64,000 nt of DNA from Chryseobacterium sp. G0201 (GCF_003815655.1 NZ_CP033917.1:4402001-4466000), one strand, 5' to 3'; positions 52,879 through 62,047 are shown, counted from the stretch's first letter. Made by a program: numbers and translations. The notes: generated from the letters alone by a model not told the origin.

Positions 52879-53532
52879 ATGAAATTTTTTATTGACACTG
52901 CCAATTTAGAGCAAATTAAAGAAGCTAAAGATCTTGGAATTTTAGATGGTGTAACAACTAACCCGTCGTTGATGGCTAAAGAAGGAATTCAGGGAGCTGA
53001 AGCTATCAAAAATCATTATAAAGCAATTTGCGAAATCGTAGACGGCGATATTTCTGCTGAAGTTCTTTCGACAACTTACGAAGAAATGATCAAAGAAGGT
53101 GATGAATTGGCTGCAATCCACCCGAATATCGTTGTGAAAATTCCAATGATTAAAGACGGTATCAAAGCTTTAAAATATTTTTCTGATAAAGGAATCAAAA
53201 CTAACTGTACATTGATTTTCTCTGCAGGACAAGCTCTTTTAGCAGCAAAAGCCGGTGCAACTTATGTTTCTCCTTTCTTGGGAAGACTTGATGATATTTC
53301 TACTGATGGATTAAACTTAATTCAGGAAATCAGATTAATTTTTGATAACTATATGTATGACACTGAAATTCTAGCAGCTTCTATCCGTCACCAAATGCAC
53401 ATTATTGACTGTGCTAAAATCGGTGCTGATGTTATTACTTCTCCACTTCCTCCGATCTTGAGTTTGTTGAGACATCCATTGACAGACAGCGGATTGGCTC
53501 AGTTTATTGCAGATTCTCAGAAATTAGCTTAA
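52879..53532 (+). CDS. fsa: Transaldolase-like / fructose-6-phosphate aldolase
   Basis: A 217-aa TIM-barrel of the MipB/TalC group. The start MKFFIDTANLEQIKEAKDLG and GVTTNPSLMAKEG are family signatures, and Lys87 in HPNIVVKIPM is the Schiff-base residue. Downstream LIFSAGQALLAAKAGATYVS with PFLGR supports this. Short members act either as transaldolase or as fructose-6-phosphate aldolase; sequence alone does not decide. It is transcribed alone. Confidence 0.93.
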   Translation: MKFFIDTANLEQIKEAKDLGILDGVTTNPSLMAKEGIQGAEAIKNHYKAICEIVDGDISAEVLSTTYEEMIKEGDELAAIHPNIVVKIPMIKDGIKALKYFSDKGIKTNCTLIFSAGQALLAAKAGATYVSPFLGRLDDISTDGLNLIQEIRLIFDNYMYDTEILAASIRHQMHIIDCAKIGADVITSPLPPILSLLRHPLTDSGLAQFIADSQKLA

Positions 53533-53556
53533 AAATTAGCTCAATTTAAAGCATAA

Positions 53557-53586
53557 AAAACCCCGAAACTGAGTTTCGGGGTTTTG
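53557..53586 (+). terminator. Terminator of the transaldolase-like gene
   Basis: AAAACCCCGAAA pairs with TTTCGGGGTTTT over a 5-nt loop. With A- and T-runs on both sides it may also serve the convergent GLPGLI gene. Confidence 0.92.
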
Positions 53587-53606
53587 TTTATTTTAAAATA
53601 GACTGA

Positions 53607-54503
53607 TTATTTGTATAAATCTGGTTCTATTTTGTTATTATTTTTCAGTATTTCTTCTTTTGCCCTTTTTTCAATATTTCTGTACATCTCATTCATATCG
53701 ATATCTTTTCCGTCCTGATTCCTCATTTTTACCACAGCACCCGCGGGAAGAGTACTCATTGACTGCTTCATATCTTTTGTAGGATCTGTTTGATAATCTT
53801 TCCAAGCTTTTTTAAATTGCTTTTTAGTTACCTCAATATCTTTACCGCCCAAACCAATCATTGTAACACCCGGTAATTGAAGTTCCTCTTCAGTACTTGC
53901 CTCTGTTTTTTTATTACCAATTAAAGTCATTATATGCGAACCTGTTTTATCTTCCAATTTCACGATCAGACCTGGCAATCCGTAAAATTTATACGGTCCA
54001 TCCTGAAAAGGAATATCTGAGCTAAACCATGCAACCCATTGTCTTCCACCAAAAGTTGTTGTTGCTTTTTGAGTATTATATTCTCCTATTTTTTGTTTTT
54101 CTGGAAGAATTTTCCATTCAGGTTTTTGGTCTTCCGCAACTTTATAGATTGTTTGTCCAATTTTATCTGAAAGAGATACTTTATAATCAGGATAAGCTTT
54201 TGTAACGGTTGCGAAAATCGTTCCCGGTTTTATATTTTTCTTTATGTTAATGCTTCCGCCTAATCCGCCTTTCAACTGTTTTGCAAGATCAGCTTTTGAA
54301 GTAGAATCAGATACAAACTTTTCACGACTGTAATATTTTGAACCATTTTTATCAATATCCAAAAGCATTATGTCACTTTTCACTTCCGCTTTATTGGTGG
54401 AATCTGAAATATATTTATAATCATAATAAAATCTGTTGATCTGTGCATTGGCACATATGCTTACAAGCAAAAAGAATAAAATATTTTTTTTCATATTTAT
54501 CAT
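53607..54503 (-). CDS. GLPGLI-family secreted protein
   Basis: A 298-aa exported protein of the Bacteroidota GLPGLI family, with the naming motif in YKFYGLPGLIVKLED and the typical WKILPEKQKIGEYNTQKATT and WVAWFSSDIPFQDGPYKF segments. The signal peptide is MKKNILFFLLVSICANAQ; ATG 54494 is an alternative start. Function unknown; family members often follow outer-membrane or M56 genes, as here (51 bp after the M56 gene). Confidence 0.9.
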   Translation of the reverse strand: MINMKKNILFFLLVSICANAQINRFYYDYKYISDSTNKAEVKSDIMLLDIDKNGSKYYSREKFVSDSTSKADLAKQLKGGLGGSINIKKNIKPGTIFATVTKAYPDYKVSLSDKIGQTIYKVAEDQKPEWKILPEKQKIGEYNTQKATTTFGGRQWVAWFSSDIPFQDGPYKFYGLPGLIVKLEDKTGSHIMTLIGNKKTEASTEEELQLPGVTMIGLGGKDIEVTKKQFKKAWKDYQTDPTKDMKQSMSTLPAGAVVKMRNQDGKDIDMNEMYRNIEKRAKEEILKNNNKIEPDLYK

Positions 54504-54554
54504 ATTAAATAAAAAAGCTTTGTCAATTTGGATATCAACAAAGCTAATTGAACT

Positions 54555-56432
54555 TTATTTTTTGGTCTGAATTTGTATGCTGACTTCTGTTTTCCCGTTA
54601 TTTGAGTTTTTCATGATATTCATTGAAGAAATTTCATTTGGTTTTAAAGCTTCCATATCTTGTTTTGTAGAAGGTTTTCCATCAATAAAAATTTTCATTT
54701 CTCCAGTATCACCAACTAAACTTCCTGATCCATTAGTTGTTATTGTCAAACTACCATTCTGGCTTTTATTCATCCTCATAGTCTGAGCATTGATTCTCAA
54801 CATTTTATCTTGCGGAATATTTCTAAAGTTATTACTTTGGATGTAAACTCTTCTGTTATTTCCTTCCAAGACTCTTCTCTCTACATCAAGTTTTGCTCTC
54901 TCACCTTCTAATTTCGCTCTTTTTTCTTCAAGTTTTGCTCTTTTTCGGTCGAGTTCAGCTCTTTTTTTGGCTGTTGATGCAGATTCTTTGGTTCTTTCGG
55001 CTATTCTCATTTCAGCTTCAGGGCTCCATTTCATGTCTTGTCGATCATTAAATTTATAAACCCTTACTTTTGAAGTATTCGGCGAACGTGGAGCGTTTGG
55101 TGCATCCGGAGCATTCGGAGCTTTTGGAAATGGCGGAACATCAGGAAAATCAAAATTCATTTCTGGCATTTCTGGCATTTCAATATTCATGCTTTTAAGC
55201 TCTTTTACTTTGCTCTTCCATTCATCTGATTTGAAAAAATCATTGATATTTTTCATTTCAGAACCATCCATTCTGTAGGCCAATATTGTTTTCTGAAAAT
55301 TATCAGAACTTGCAATTTTGCCAATTTCAGAAGAAAGCTCTCCCAATTCATCAACATGTTTTTGAAATTCTTTGCTTTCTGGCTTTAATTCTTTTAAAGC
55401 TTTACTTTTTTCCTGTATTTTTTTACTTAGATCAGCGATTTTTTTCTCGTCCTCAGATTTTTTATAAACTTTTGGAGCAATAACTATATCTTTAGTTTTT
55501 TCTGGTCTTATCGTGTCTTTTTTGATTTGAGAAACAGCTTCCTCAATGGCAATATTTGTTTCTTTAATTTCTTTATTTTTAGCGTTTACCATATAGGCAA
55601 AAGCCACTGAAAATAGAACCGGTAATGCAAAAATTCTTCGCGCATATCCGAATTTGGTTTGAGGTTTTTGTAACATTTTGAGTCGTTTTTTTAGATTTGA
55701 ACTTAGAAACGGACTGGTTGCAGGTAACTGTGTTCCGGAAAAGTGACTTGCTAAAAGCATCTGCGCAAATGCTTTTGTGTCCGATTGTTTTACGGCCTTT
55801 TTATCGGCCAGATACTCGTGGATTAAACTTATTTCTTTTTTAATGATATGAAAAAAAGGATTGAACCAGAAAACGGAAGTAATCACTTCAATAAAAATTT
55901 TATCGAATGAGTGTTTCTGCTCAATATGCACCATTTCATGCTTTAAAATCTGTTTCCCAATGTCTGAATTCAATATAATTGTATTCTTCCAGAACAGGTT
56001 TTTAAAGTACGAAAACGGAGCTTCGGTCAAGTTTGTATGATAAAAATTGATACCATCAAAACTTTCTTTTTGAAATTGGCTTTTAAGCTGATGGATTCTG
56101 AAGATTCCGTAAATGAATCTTCCTAAAAAATAGAGAGAAACCAATCCCAAAGCTGAAAAAATAATTCTAAAATAAGTGTGGTCATTGTCTATGTTTTTGG
56201 TTGTATTAAAATTCTGTAGCTTATCTAGCAAGCTGTATACATCATTATTCACCTCTATCGTAAAATCATCCACCTTGATCAAAGGCAATAACAGTGAGAT
56301 CAATATCGCAGACAGCAAATAAAATCTGTTGTAATGATGAAACGTCTTGTCTTTTAAAGACAACTGGTAATACAAAAACATTACACCAGAAGATAAAATT
56401 ACTTTTCCAAAGTATAGAAGTATGGCTTCCAT
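54555..56432 (-). CDS. M56 (BlaR1-like) membrane metallopeptidase
   Basis: A 625-aa sensor-protease. Four N-terminal membrane helices (about 5-25, 37-55, 88-110, 268-285) flank the zinc site HEMVH (165-169) with a downstream SLIHEYLADKKAV. In related systems the protease inactivates the BlaI-type repressor. The C-terminal half, outside the membrane, has KxxE-rich helix, a Pro/Asn/Ala linker (APNAPDAPNAPRSPN), a charged repeat helix (RAELDRKRAKLEEKRAKLE, about 485-525) and a TonB-plug-like end (IFIDGKPSTKQDMEALKPNE). There is no penicillin-binding sensor domain. It starts 2 bp after blaI. Confidence 0.9.
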   Translation of the reverse strand: MEAILLYFGKVILSSGVMFLYYQLSLKDKTFHHYNRFYLLSAILISLLLPLIKVDDFTIEVNNDVYSLLDKLQNFNTTKNIDNDHTYFRIIFSALGLVSLYFLGRFIYGIFRIHQLKSQFQKESFDGINFYHTNLTEAPFSYFKNLFWKNTIILNSDIGKQILKHEMVHIEQKHSFDKIFIEVITSVFWFNPFFHIIKKEISLIHEYLADKKAVKQSDTKAFAQMLLASHFSGTQLPATSPFLSSNLKKRLKMLQKPQTKFGYARRIFALPVLFSVAFAYMVNAKNKEIKETNIAIEEAVSQIKKDTIRPEKTKDIVIAPKVYKKSEDEKKIADLSKKIQEKSKALKELKPESKEFQKHVDELGELSSEIGKIASSDNFQKTILAYRMDGSEMKNINDFFKSDEWKSKVKELKSMNIEMPEMPEMNFDFPDVPPFPKAPNAPDAPNAPRSPNTSKVRVYKFNDRQDMKWSPEAEMRIAERTKESASTAKKRAELDRKRAKLEEKRAKLEGERAKLDVERRVLEGNNRRVYIQSNNFRNIPQDKMLRINAQTMRMNKSQNGSLTITTNGSGSLVGDTGEMKIFIDGKPSTKQDMEALKPNEISSMNIMKNSNNGKTEVSIQIQTKK

Positions 56433-56434
56433 GG

Positions 56435-56812
56435 CTAATCTTTCTTTTTGAGTTCGCTTAATAACATTTCAAGATCTTCAACGGTCATCTCATTTTTTTC
56501 AACAAGAAATGAAACGGCACTTTTATAAGAACCTTTAAAATAGTTTTTCACAAGGCTCTTCATGGTTTTCCCTGAATACTGTTCTTTAGAGATCAAAGGG
56601 AAATACTCATGTTGTCTTCCGTAAACATTGTAGTCTACGAACTCTTTGTCTTTCAATACTTTTAAAATAGTTGAGACAGTATTGGTATGCGGTTTGGGTT
56701 CCGGAAAAAGATCAAGGACATCTTTTAAGAATCCTTTTTCGAGTTTCCATAAATACTGCATCACCTGTTCTTCTGCTTTTGTTAAAGTTTGAATTATCAT
56801 ATCCTGTTTCAT
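56435..56812 (-). CDS. BlaI/MecI/CopY-family repressor
   Basis: A 125-aa winged-helix repressor: LTKAEEQVMQYLWKLEKGFL, NTVSTILKVLKDKEFVDYNV (recognition helix) and a dimerisation tail ending EMTVEDLEMLLSELKKKD. In BlaR1-type systems it is released by its M56 partner, which is the next gene. Start ATG 56812; the mRNA leader is about 57 nt. Its promoter overlaps a TACA-N2-TGTA operator core, indicating autorepression of the whole unit. Confidence 0.92.
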   Translation of the reverse strand: MKQDMIIQTLTKAEEQVMQYLWKLEKGFLKDVLDLFPEPKPHTNTVSTILKVLKDKEFVDYNVYGRQHEYFPLISKEQYSGKTMKSLVKNYFKGSYKSAVSFLVEKNEMTVEDLEMLLSELKKKD

Positions 56813-56871
56813 TTATCATTAAATGTGATATAAAATTGTATCAAAATTCCATATCACTAAGAAATTAGTTA

Positions 56872-56903
56872 TACAAATGTAGAAATAAATCTGATCCAAA
56901 CAA
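56872..56903 (-). promoter_or_regulatory. blaI promoter with overlapping BlaI-type operator
   Basis: On the minus strand TTG (56903-56901), 19 bp, then TACATTTG (56881-56874) form a canonical promoter. The palindrome TACAAATGTA (56872-56881) matches the TACA-N2-TGTA core known from staphylococcal bla/mec operators and covers the -7 box. The rest of the 326-bp gap (56813-57138) is very AT-rich with no gene seen. Confidence 0.65.
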
Positions 56904-57138
56904 CTATTTTTTTAGTGATAAAAATTAATTATGCTTAAATATCTGAAAATCAACTAAATAAATTTTATTAAAATATGTTAAATTTTTAATTGATTGAATT
57001 TATTACCTTATTAATCAGCAGTAAAATTTAGAATTAGAATACAAATTCTTAAAACTTGTTAATTTTTATTAAATAAAATTAAAATCTATTTGTTTAAACT
57101 GAGAAAATATATTTATTTTAGTGCTTTAAAAATTTCTC

Positions 57139-57720
57139 ATGAAAAGATATAATTTATTGATTGTACTATTACTACTTATTTTTAATGTAACTACTGCTCA
57201 AAAGAAAAATTCTCCTGCAGCAGATTTTGGGACTTTAAAAGAAACCAAAGCTAAAATTGAAAAAACAGTTCCTCTTGTTATAGGGCATTTACAAGCAATT
57301 GCCACTAACGAAGGCGATAATAATATCCTTATCAACGGAAAAACTGCGTTAGGAAAAGAATATGCAAAAGTAGAGCAGGAATGGCGTCTGTACAGAGGAA
57401 ATATGTCGAGCTGTATCCTGAACAATTCAAATAAAAAATCTAAAAAATGTTTAGAGTATCACAACAGAATGTTCAGAGATACTATGATCAACTATAAAAA
57501 TTACATCACTTACCTTACTAAAAAGAACGGATATCTGGGTGTAGAAGGTGATACTAAGATTGACTTCAACCCGGCTGAAATGGCAACTAAGTTAAGTGAA
57601 GCCTATTTCAATGCAAGCGATGCTGTAGGAAGAATGAAAGGAATGCAGAAGAAAGATTTTATGGATCAAACCAATGCTGAAGACTACAAATTAAGTCCTT
57701 ACGCTACAATAGCTCAATAA
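57139..57720 (+). CDS. Secreted protein of unknown function
   Basis: A 193-aa protein with a signal peptide (MKRYNLLIVLLLLIFNVTTAQ) and an all-helical mature region (TKAKIEKTVPLVIGHLQAIA, EYAKVEQEWRLYRGNMSSC). Two cysteines (in SSCILNN and KKCLEYH) may form a disulfide. I do not recognise the family. It follows a long AT-rich gap and ends in its own terminator. Confidence 0.7.
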   Translation: MKRYNLLIVLLLLIFNVTTAQKKNSPAADFGTLKETKAKIEKTVPLVIGHLQAIATNEGDNNILINGKTALGKEYAKVEQEWRLYRGNMSSCILNNSNKKSKKCLEYHNRMFRDTMINYKNYITYLTKKNGYLGVEGDTKIDFNPAEMATKLSEAYFNASDAVGRMKGMQKKDFMDQTNAEDYKLSPYATIAQ

Positions 57721-57726
57721 TATATG

Positions 57727-57752
57727 ATCCCGCTTTTAAAGTGGGATTTTTT
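57727..57752 (+). terminator. Terminator
   Basis: ATCCCGCTTT pairs with AAAGTGGGAT (one G-T pair) and is followed by T-rich DNA. It lies 7 bp after the stop of the secreted protein gene. Confidence 0.85.
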
Positions 57753-57788
57753 ATTTTAAATGAAAAATTAAATAGTAATTTTAAAAAT

Positions 57789-57989
57789 ATGTTCAAAAAA
57801 GGAGACTCTGTAAAATGGAAATTCCGCTATGGCGAAACAAACGGAATTATCACTAAAATCCATACTAAAGACTTCATTTTCATGAATAAACAGCGCCGTG
57901 CATCTGAAACAGAGCCTCAATATGAAGTAATGAGTGAAAAAACCGGAAAATCTGCCGTCCATAAAGCCTCAGCACTTAAAAAAATATAA
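57789..57989 (+). CDS. HVA1-type TUDOR domain protein (DUF2945)
   Basis: A 66-aa protein from ATG 57789 (MFKKGDSVKWKFRYGETNGI, EPQYEVMSEKTGKSAVHKAS). This is the small SH3-like TUDOR fold of hypervirulence-associated/DUF2945 proteins; function unknown in bacteria. A longer frame begins with GTG 57741 inside the preceding terminator and is rejected. It ends at a bidirectional terminator. Confidence 0.82.
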   Translation: MFKKGDSVKWKFRYGETNGIITKIHTKDFIFMNKQRRASETEPQYEVMSEKTGKSAVHKASALKKI

Positions 57990-57990
57990 A

Positions 57991-58020
57991 AAATTACCAC
58001 AATGATGATTGTGGTAATTT
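57991..58020. terminator. Bidirectional terminator
   Basis: AAATTACCACAAT pairs perfectly with ATTGTGGTAATTT over GATG, between the TUDOR gene (+) and the 138-aa gene (-). Confidence 0.9.
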
Positions 58021-58034
58021 ATATTTAGCTCAAA

Positions 58035-58451
58035 TTATGATTTATTTAATTGATCATATATCAACTTGGTAACGATCGCTCCAAACAAATAGTAGCCTAC
58101 CGTCATCACTTTCTTTTGAGTAGTTTCTGCAACGGGTTCATCATTGAGTCCCATTTTTTCAGGTAACATTACAGCTCCTAATCCGGCCACAACTCCTGAA
58201 GTAATACTGAAACCGGTTGTTGCAGTGGTAGCATAATAAATACCATTACTAATAACGTCCCCGGCCAGTGTTGCAGCGTACAATTGATCGTGGTTGGTGA
58301 TCTGCATATCTACTTTGTCTAAAACTTTATTTAAAGCTTCCTCTCCCATTTTATTGACTTCCGGGACATTATCAAAATTTTTCCTGATTGTTTCGTGCAG
58401 AAGGTTTAGCGCAATTGCTCCGCCCAATCCTGCGAGAATTTTCTTGTACAT
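58035..58451 (-). CDS. Small membrane protein of unknown function
   Basis: A 138-aa protein with three weak Gly/Ala-rich hydrophobic segments (ILAGLGGAIALNLLHETI, GDVISNGIYYATTATTGFSI then TSGVVAGLGAVML, TVGYYLFGAIVTKLIYDQL). No known family recognised. The upstream region on the minus strand (TTATTAATAAAC) resembles that of the YtxH-like gene (CTTATTAATAAC), hinting at shared stress control, but no clear -12 element is seen. Confidence 0.65.
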   Translation of the reverse strand: MYKKILAGLGGAIALNLLHETIRKNFDNVPEVNKMGEEALNKVLDKVDMQITNHDQLYAATLAGDVISNGIYYATTATTGFSITSGVVAGLGAVMLPEKMGLNDEPVAETTQKKVMTVGYYLFGAIVTKLIYDQLNKS

Positions 58452-58555
58452 AGTATTGTGATTTAAGTTTAGTGTTTATTAATAACTTATTTACTTACAT
58501 AAATTAAGCCATTAAAAAACGAAATACCATATTCACAAATTAGAAAAACAAAAAA

Positions 58556-58578
58556 AGAGAACCACCATGTGATTCTCT
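58556..58578 (-). terminator. Terminator of the tRNA array
   Basis: On the minus strand AGAGAATCAC and GTGGTTCTCT form a stem with one mismatch, followed by T7. It lies immediately after the last tRNA. Confidence 0.85.
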
Positions 58579-58586
58579 TACTTTAG

Positions 58587-58659
<73 letters not shown>

Positions 58660-58698
58660 GTGTATCTTTAGAGTGCTTACCGAAAGCACTTAACTTAG

Positions 58699-58771
<73 letters not shown>

Positions 58772-58812
58772 GTGTATCTTTAGAGTGTTTACCGAAAACA
58801 CTTATAATTTAG

Positions 58813-58885
<73 letters not shown>

Positions 58886-58923
58886 GTGTATTTTTAGAGT
58901 GCTTACCGAAAGCACTTACTTAG

Positions 58924-58996
<73 letters not shown>

Positions 58997-59007
58997 ATAT
59001 TGGATTG

Positions 59008-59015
59008 CAAATGTA
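59008..59015 (-). promoter_or_regulatory. -7 box of the tRNA-fMet array
   Basis: TACATTTG on the minus strand fits TAnnTTTG, 12 bp before the first tRNA. Confidence 0.6.
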
Positions 59016-59085
59016 CGAAAATTTTCTTAAAATCCTAATTTTTCTTTTAAATAAAGGAGTTTTATGAAAACTATTTTAATATTTG

Positions 59086-59093
59086 TATCTTTG
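59086..59093 (+). promoter_or_regulatory. -7 box abutting tsaC start
   Basis: TATCTTTG ends 4 bp before ATG 59098, so the transcript is probably leaderless. An in-frame TTG at 59083 overlaps this region and is not a credible start. Confidence 0.6.
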
Positions 59094-59097
59094 TACT

Positions 59098-59709
59098 ATG
59101 GCAAAAATACTAAGAATTTACCCGGAAAACCCTCAGGAAAATCTTATTAATGAGGTAATTAAATGTTTAAATAATGGCGGATTAATCATTTACCCGTCCG
59201 ATACTATTTATGCGTTAGGTTGTAATATTTTTGATATAAAAGCCATGGAAAAACTGGCTCAGATCAAAAAAATGAAGCTTGAGAAGGCTCAATTCTCTAT
59301 TATTTGTAATGATCTAAGCCATCTATCGGATTTTACGAGACCTATTGACACTTCGGTTTTCAGGTTTTTAAAAAGTCATCTTCCGGGGCCGTTTACATTT
59401 ATCTTAGATGCCAATAAAAGTGTGCCATTAGCTTATAAAGGTCACAAAACGATCGGTATTCGTGTACCGGATCATCCGATTCCACAGCTTATTGTTGAAA
59501 AATTAGGACATCCGATCGCTTCAACTTCCATCAAAGATGATGACGAGATCATTGAATATTCTACAGATCCGGAATTAATTGCCGAAAAATATGATCATTT
59601 GGTTGATATTGTTATCGATTCAGGGTATGGCGATAATGTAGCTTCAACAATTGTAGACCTTACATCCGGAGAACCTGAACTGATCAGACAAGGAAAAGGA
59701 ATTATTTAA
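59098..59709 (+). CDS. tsaC: L-threonylcarbamoyladenylate synthase (TsaC/YrdC)
   Basis: Makes threonylcarbamoyl-AMP from threonine, bicarbonate and ATP for the t6A37 modification of ANN-decoding tRNAs. The 203 aa fit the single-domain YrdC form: NNGGLIIYPSDTIYALGCNI, the KMKLEKAQFSIIC basic cleft and LPGPFTFIL, with SIKDDDEIIEYSTDPELI and STIVDLTSGEPELIRQGKG at the end. It is divergent from the tRNA-fMet array. First of a compact plus-strand run through prmC. Confidence 0.94.
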   Translation: MAKILRIYPENPQENLINEVIKCLNNGGLIIYPSDTIYALGCNIFDIKAMEKLAQIKKMKLEKAQFSIICNDLSHLSDFTRPIDTSVFRFLKSHLPGPFTFILDANKSVPLAYKGHKTIGIRVPDHPIPQLIVEKLGHPIASTSIKDDDEIIEYSTDPELIAEKYDHLVDIVIDSGYGDNVASTIVDLTSGEPELIRQGKGII

Positions 59710-59730
59710 TTATAGTTTCTCAATCATTTT

Positions 59731-60432
59731 ATGAGTCTTAACGGAAAATATTCTTTAGGAATTCTGCTCACTTTTACGCTTCTTGCGTTGGTGATGTTGT
59801 ATGCTGTGCCATTCATCAATTTAATTATTGATGCAAAAGGTATTACTGCAACCAATTTTTTCTACAGCAGAATTACTCTTTGGTTTGTTTTAATAATTAT
59901 CCTTCTTTACAGTATTTTTATTGAAAAAAATTCCTTCTTAATTTGGAAAGACAAAACATTTTCAACTGGATTTTATCTGGCAGCAATATTCTCCCTATAC
60001 TTTATTTGTACAATGGGAGGTGGCCTTTTAAATGGACTGATCTCAATTATAACCCATGAAAAAATAAGTGATAAACTCATTAAGCTGCAATCGATTTTTA
60101 AAAACAATTATTTTTTAATTATTTTTACCTGCTTAACGGCGGGCGTTGTAGAAGAATTTTTGATGAGAGGTTATATTCAGCCGAGAATTGAAAAAATATA
60201 TAACAGTCCGTTTTTAGGAGTTGCCATTTCCGCAATTTTATTTGGAATACTACACAGCACATACGGAACAATTGGTCAGGTTGTAGGAACTCTTTTTATT
60301 GGGATCGTTTTTGCTGTATTTTATAAATTATATTCGAATATTAAAATCGTTATCATCTGCCATTTTATGTTTGACTTTGTGTCTCTGATGATCATGAATT
60401 TTATTGATAGTAAACATTTATCTGCTTTTTAA
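59731..60432 (+). CDS. CPBP-family intramembrane metalloprotease
   Basis: A 233-aa protein with about seven membrane helices and the three CPBP (Abi/Rce1-like) motifs: EEFLMRGYIQ (EExxxR), FGILHSTYG (FxxxH) and HFMFDF (HxxxB). In relatives these form an intramembrane glutamate protease; roles include prenyl-protein processing and bacteriocin self-immunity, neither evident here. It is in the tsaC-prmC run, 21 bp after tsaC and 5 bp before yaaA. Confidence 0.9.
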   Translation: MSLNGKYSLGILLTFTLLALVMLYAVPFINLIIDAKGITATNFFYSRITLWFVLIIILLYSIFIEKNSFLIWKDKTFSTGFYLAAIFSLYFICTMGGGLLNGLISIITHEKISDKLIKLQSIFKNNYFLIIFTCLTAGVVEEFLMRGYIQPRIEKIYNSPFLGVAISAILFGILHSTYGTIGQVVGTLFIGIVFAVFYKLYSNIKIVIICHFMFDFVSLMIMNFIDSKHLSAF

Positions 60433-60437
60433 ACAAC

Positions 60438-61196
60438 ATGAAAATAATAACATCTCCTGCAAAATTAATGAATGTAGAAAACTCAACAGACCTTTTGAGA
60501 ACTACAACCCCAAAATTCATTGAAGAAGCAGCGCTTTTACAATCACACTTAAAACATAAATCTCCAAAATATCTTTCTGAGCTCATGGAAATCTCACCAA
60601 AACTGGCCGATGAAAACTGGGAAAGAAATCAAAAATGGAAAGATAAACCAACCGCAAAAGAATCTGCTCCCGCAATGTTTGCCTTTACAGGTGAAGTTTA
60701 CAGAGGTTTGGATGCTAAAACTCTAGATAAAAACGCTGTAGATTATTTACAAAAAAACTACAGAATACTTTCCGGATTGTATGGTCTGTTGAAACCATCT
60801 GATAAAGTAATGCTTTACAGATTGGAAATGGGTCGTAATTTCGAGTTTGATAATTATAAAAATCTGTATGAATTCTGGAAAGAAAAAGTGACGGAACAAT
60901 TGAATTCCGAGATGAAAAAAAATGAGGTTCTTCTTCATTTATGCAGTAACGAATACGGAAAAGTAATCGACAGAAAAAAACTGAATCATCCTGTAATTGA
61001 CTTTGATTTTTACGAATTAAAAGACGGAAAACTAAAAACAATTGTCGTTTACACAAAACATGCGAGAGGTTTGGTCGTAAGATTCTGTGCAGAAACCAAT
61101 GCAAAAACCTTGAATGATGTAAAAGCTTTTAATTACGAAGGTTATATGATCAACGAAGAAAAATCTACCGATACAAAACTCGTTTTCACAAGATAA
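60438..61196 (+). CDS. yaaA: Peroxide stress protein YaaA
   Basis: A 252-aa DUF328 protein (MKIITSPAKLMNVENSTDLL, APAMFAFTGEVYRGLDAKTL, RILSGLYGLLKPSDKVMLYR, KHARGLVVRF). The E. coli relative limits Fenton damage by controlling iron, and the fold contains a helix-hairpin-helix DNA-binding region. Its stop overlaps the start of prmC by 1 bp (TAATG), so the two are translationally coupled. Confidence 0.94.
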   Translation: MKIITSPAKLMNVENSTDLLRTTTPKFIEEAALLQSHLKHKSPKYLSELMEISPKLADENWERNQKWKDKPTAKESAPAMFAFTGEVYRGLDAKTLDKNAVDYLQKNYRILSGLYGLLKPSDKVMLYRLEMGRNFEFDNYKNLYEFWKEKVTEQLNSEMKKNEVLLHLCSNEYGKVIDRKKLNHPVIDFDFYELKDGKLKTIVVYTKHARGLVVRFCAETNAKTLNDVKAFNYEGYMINEEKSTDTKLVFTR

Positions 61197-62047
61197 TGAC
61201 GATCCTGGAATTTAAACAATATTTTCAAAAAGCACTTTCCGAGCTGTATACAGAATCGGAAAGTGCTTTTTTGTACTCCATTTTTATAGAAACTTTTTTA
61301 GGTCTTGATGCATTTAATCAAAGAAGATTATACGATCAGGAATTATTGATTGATGATGAAAACAAACTTCAAGAAGTTATTTCAGAGTTAAAAGCCAACA
61401 AACCTTATCAGCATATTTTAGGAGAAACAGAATTTTACGGAATGAAGTTTTTTGTTGACGAAAATGTGCTAATTCCGCGCCCTGAAACCGAAGAATTATT
61501 AGAAATTGCCATTCAAAAAATTAAGAATTCACAGTTCACAATTAACAAACTAAGAATCCTCGACATCGGAACCGGAAGCGGTGTAATTCCTTTGGTTTTA
61601 AAGAAACATTTTCCTGAAGCTGAAGTTTCGTCGATTGATTTTTCTGAAAAAGCTTTAGAAGTTGCAAAAAAGAATGCAGATTTTCATCACTTGGAAATAA
61701 ACCTAATTCATGCTGATTATCTTAATTTTGAATTGACTGAAAATTATGATGTTATCATTTCAAATCCGCCTTATATCGGGATAGAAGAAGAGATAGAAAT
61801 TGCCGATTCTGTGAAAGAATTTGAACCCAAAATGGCACTCTTCTCTCCTACTTCCGATGCGTTAATTTTCTATAAAAAGATTGCAGAAGATTCTAAAAAA
61901 TATTTAAATAAAAACGGATTGTTATTTTTAGAGATCAATCAAAAACTAGGTCCTGAAACTTTAAATCTTTATAAAAATATTCTCTCGGAAGTTGAGCTTG
62001 TTAAAGATCTATCTGAAAATGATCGTTTTATTGTAGGAAAAAAATAA
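61196..62047 (+). CDS. prmC: Release factor glutamine methyltransferase
   Basis: N5-methylates the Gln of the GGQ motif in peptide release factors. The 283 aa have the N-terminal helical domain, the linker YQHILGETEFYGMKFFVDEN followed by VLIPRPETEELLE, the SAM motif LDIGTGSGVIPLVLKKHFP and the catalytic NPPY (ISNPPYIG). It overlaps yaaA by 1 bp and is the last gene of the run. Confidence 0.96.
   Translation: MTILEFKQYFQKALSELYTESESAFLYSIFIETFLGLDAFNQRRLYDQELLIDDENKLQEVISELKANKPYQHILGETEFYGMKFFVDENVLIPRPETEELLEIAIQKIKNSQFTINKLRILDIGTGSGVIPLVLKKHFPEAEVSSIDFSEKALEVAKKNADFHHLEINLIHADYLNFELTENYDVIISNPPYIGIEEEIEIADSVKEFEPKMALFSPTSDALIFYKKIAEDSKKYLNKNGLLFLEINQKLGPETLNLYKNILSEVELVKDLSENDRFIVGKK

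Noticed and set aside
57741..57788. GTG start of the TUDOR protein
   Set aside because: The GTG lies in the right arm of the preceding terminator; ATG 57789 gives the normal family length.
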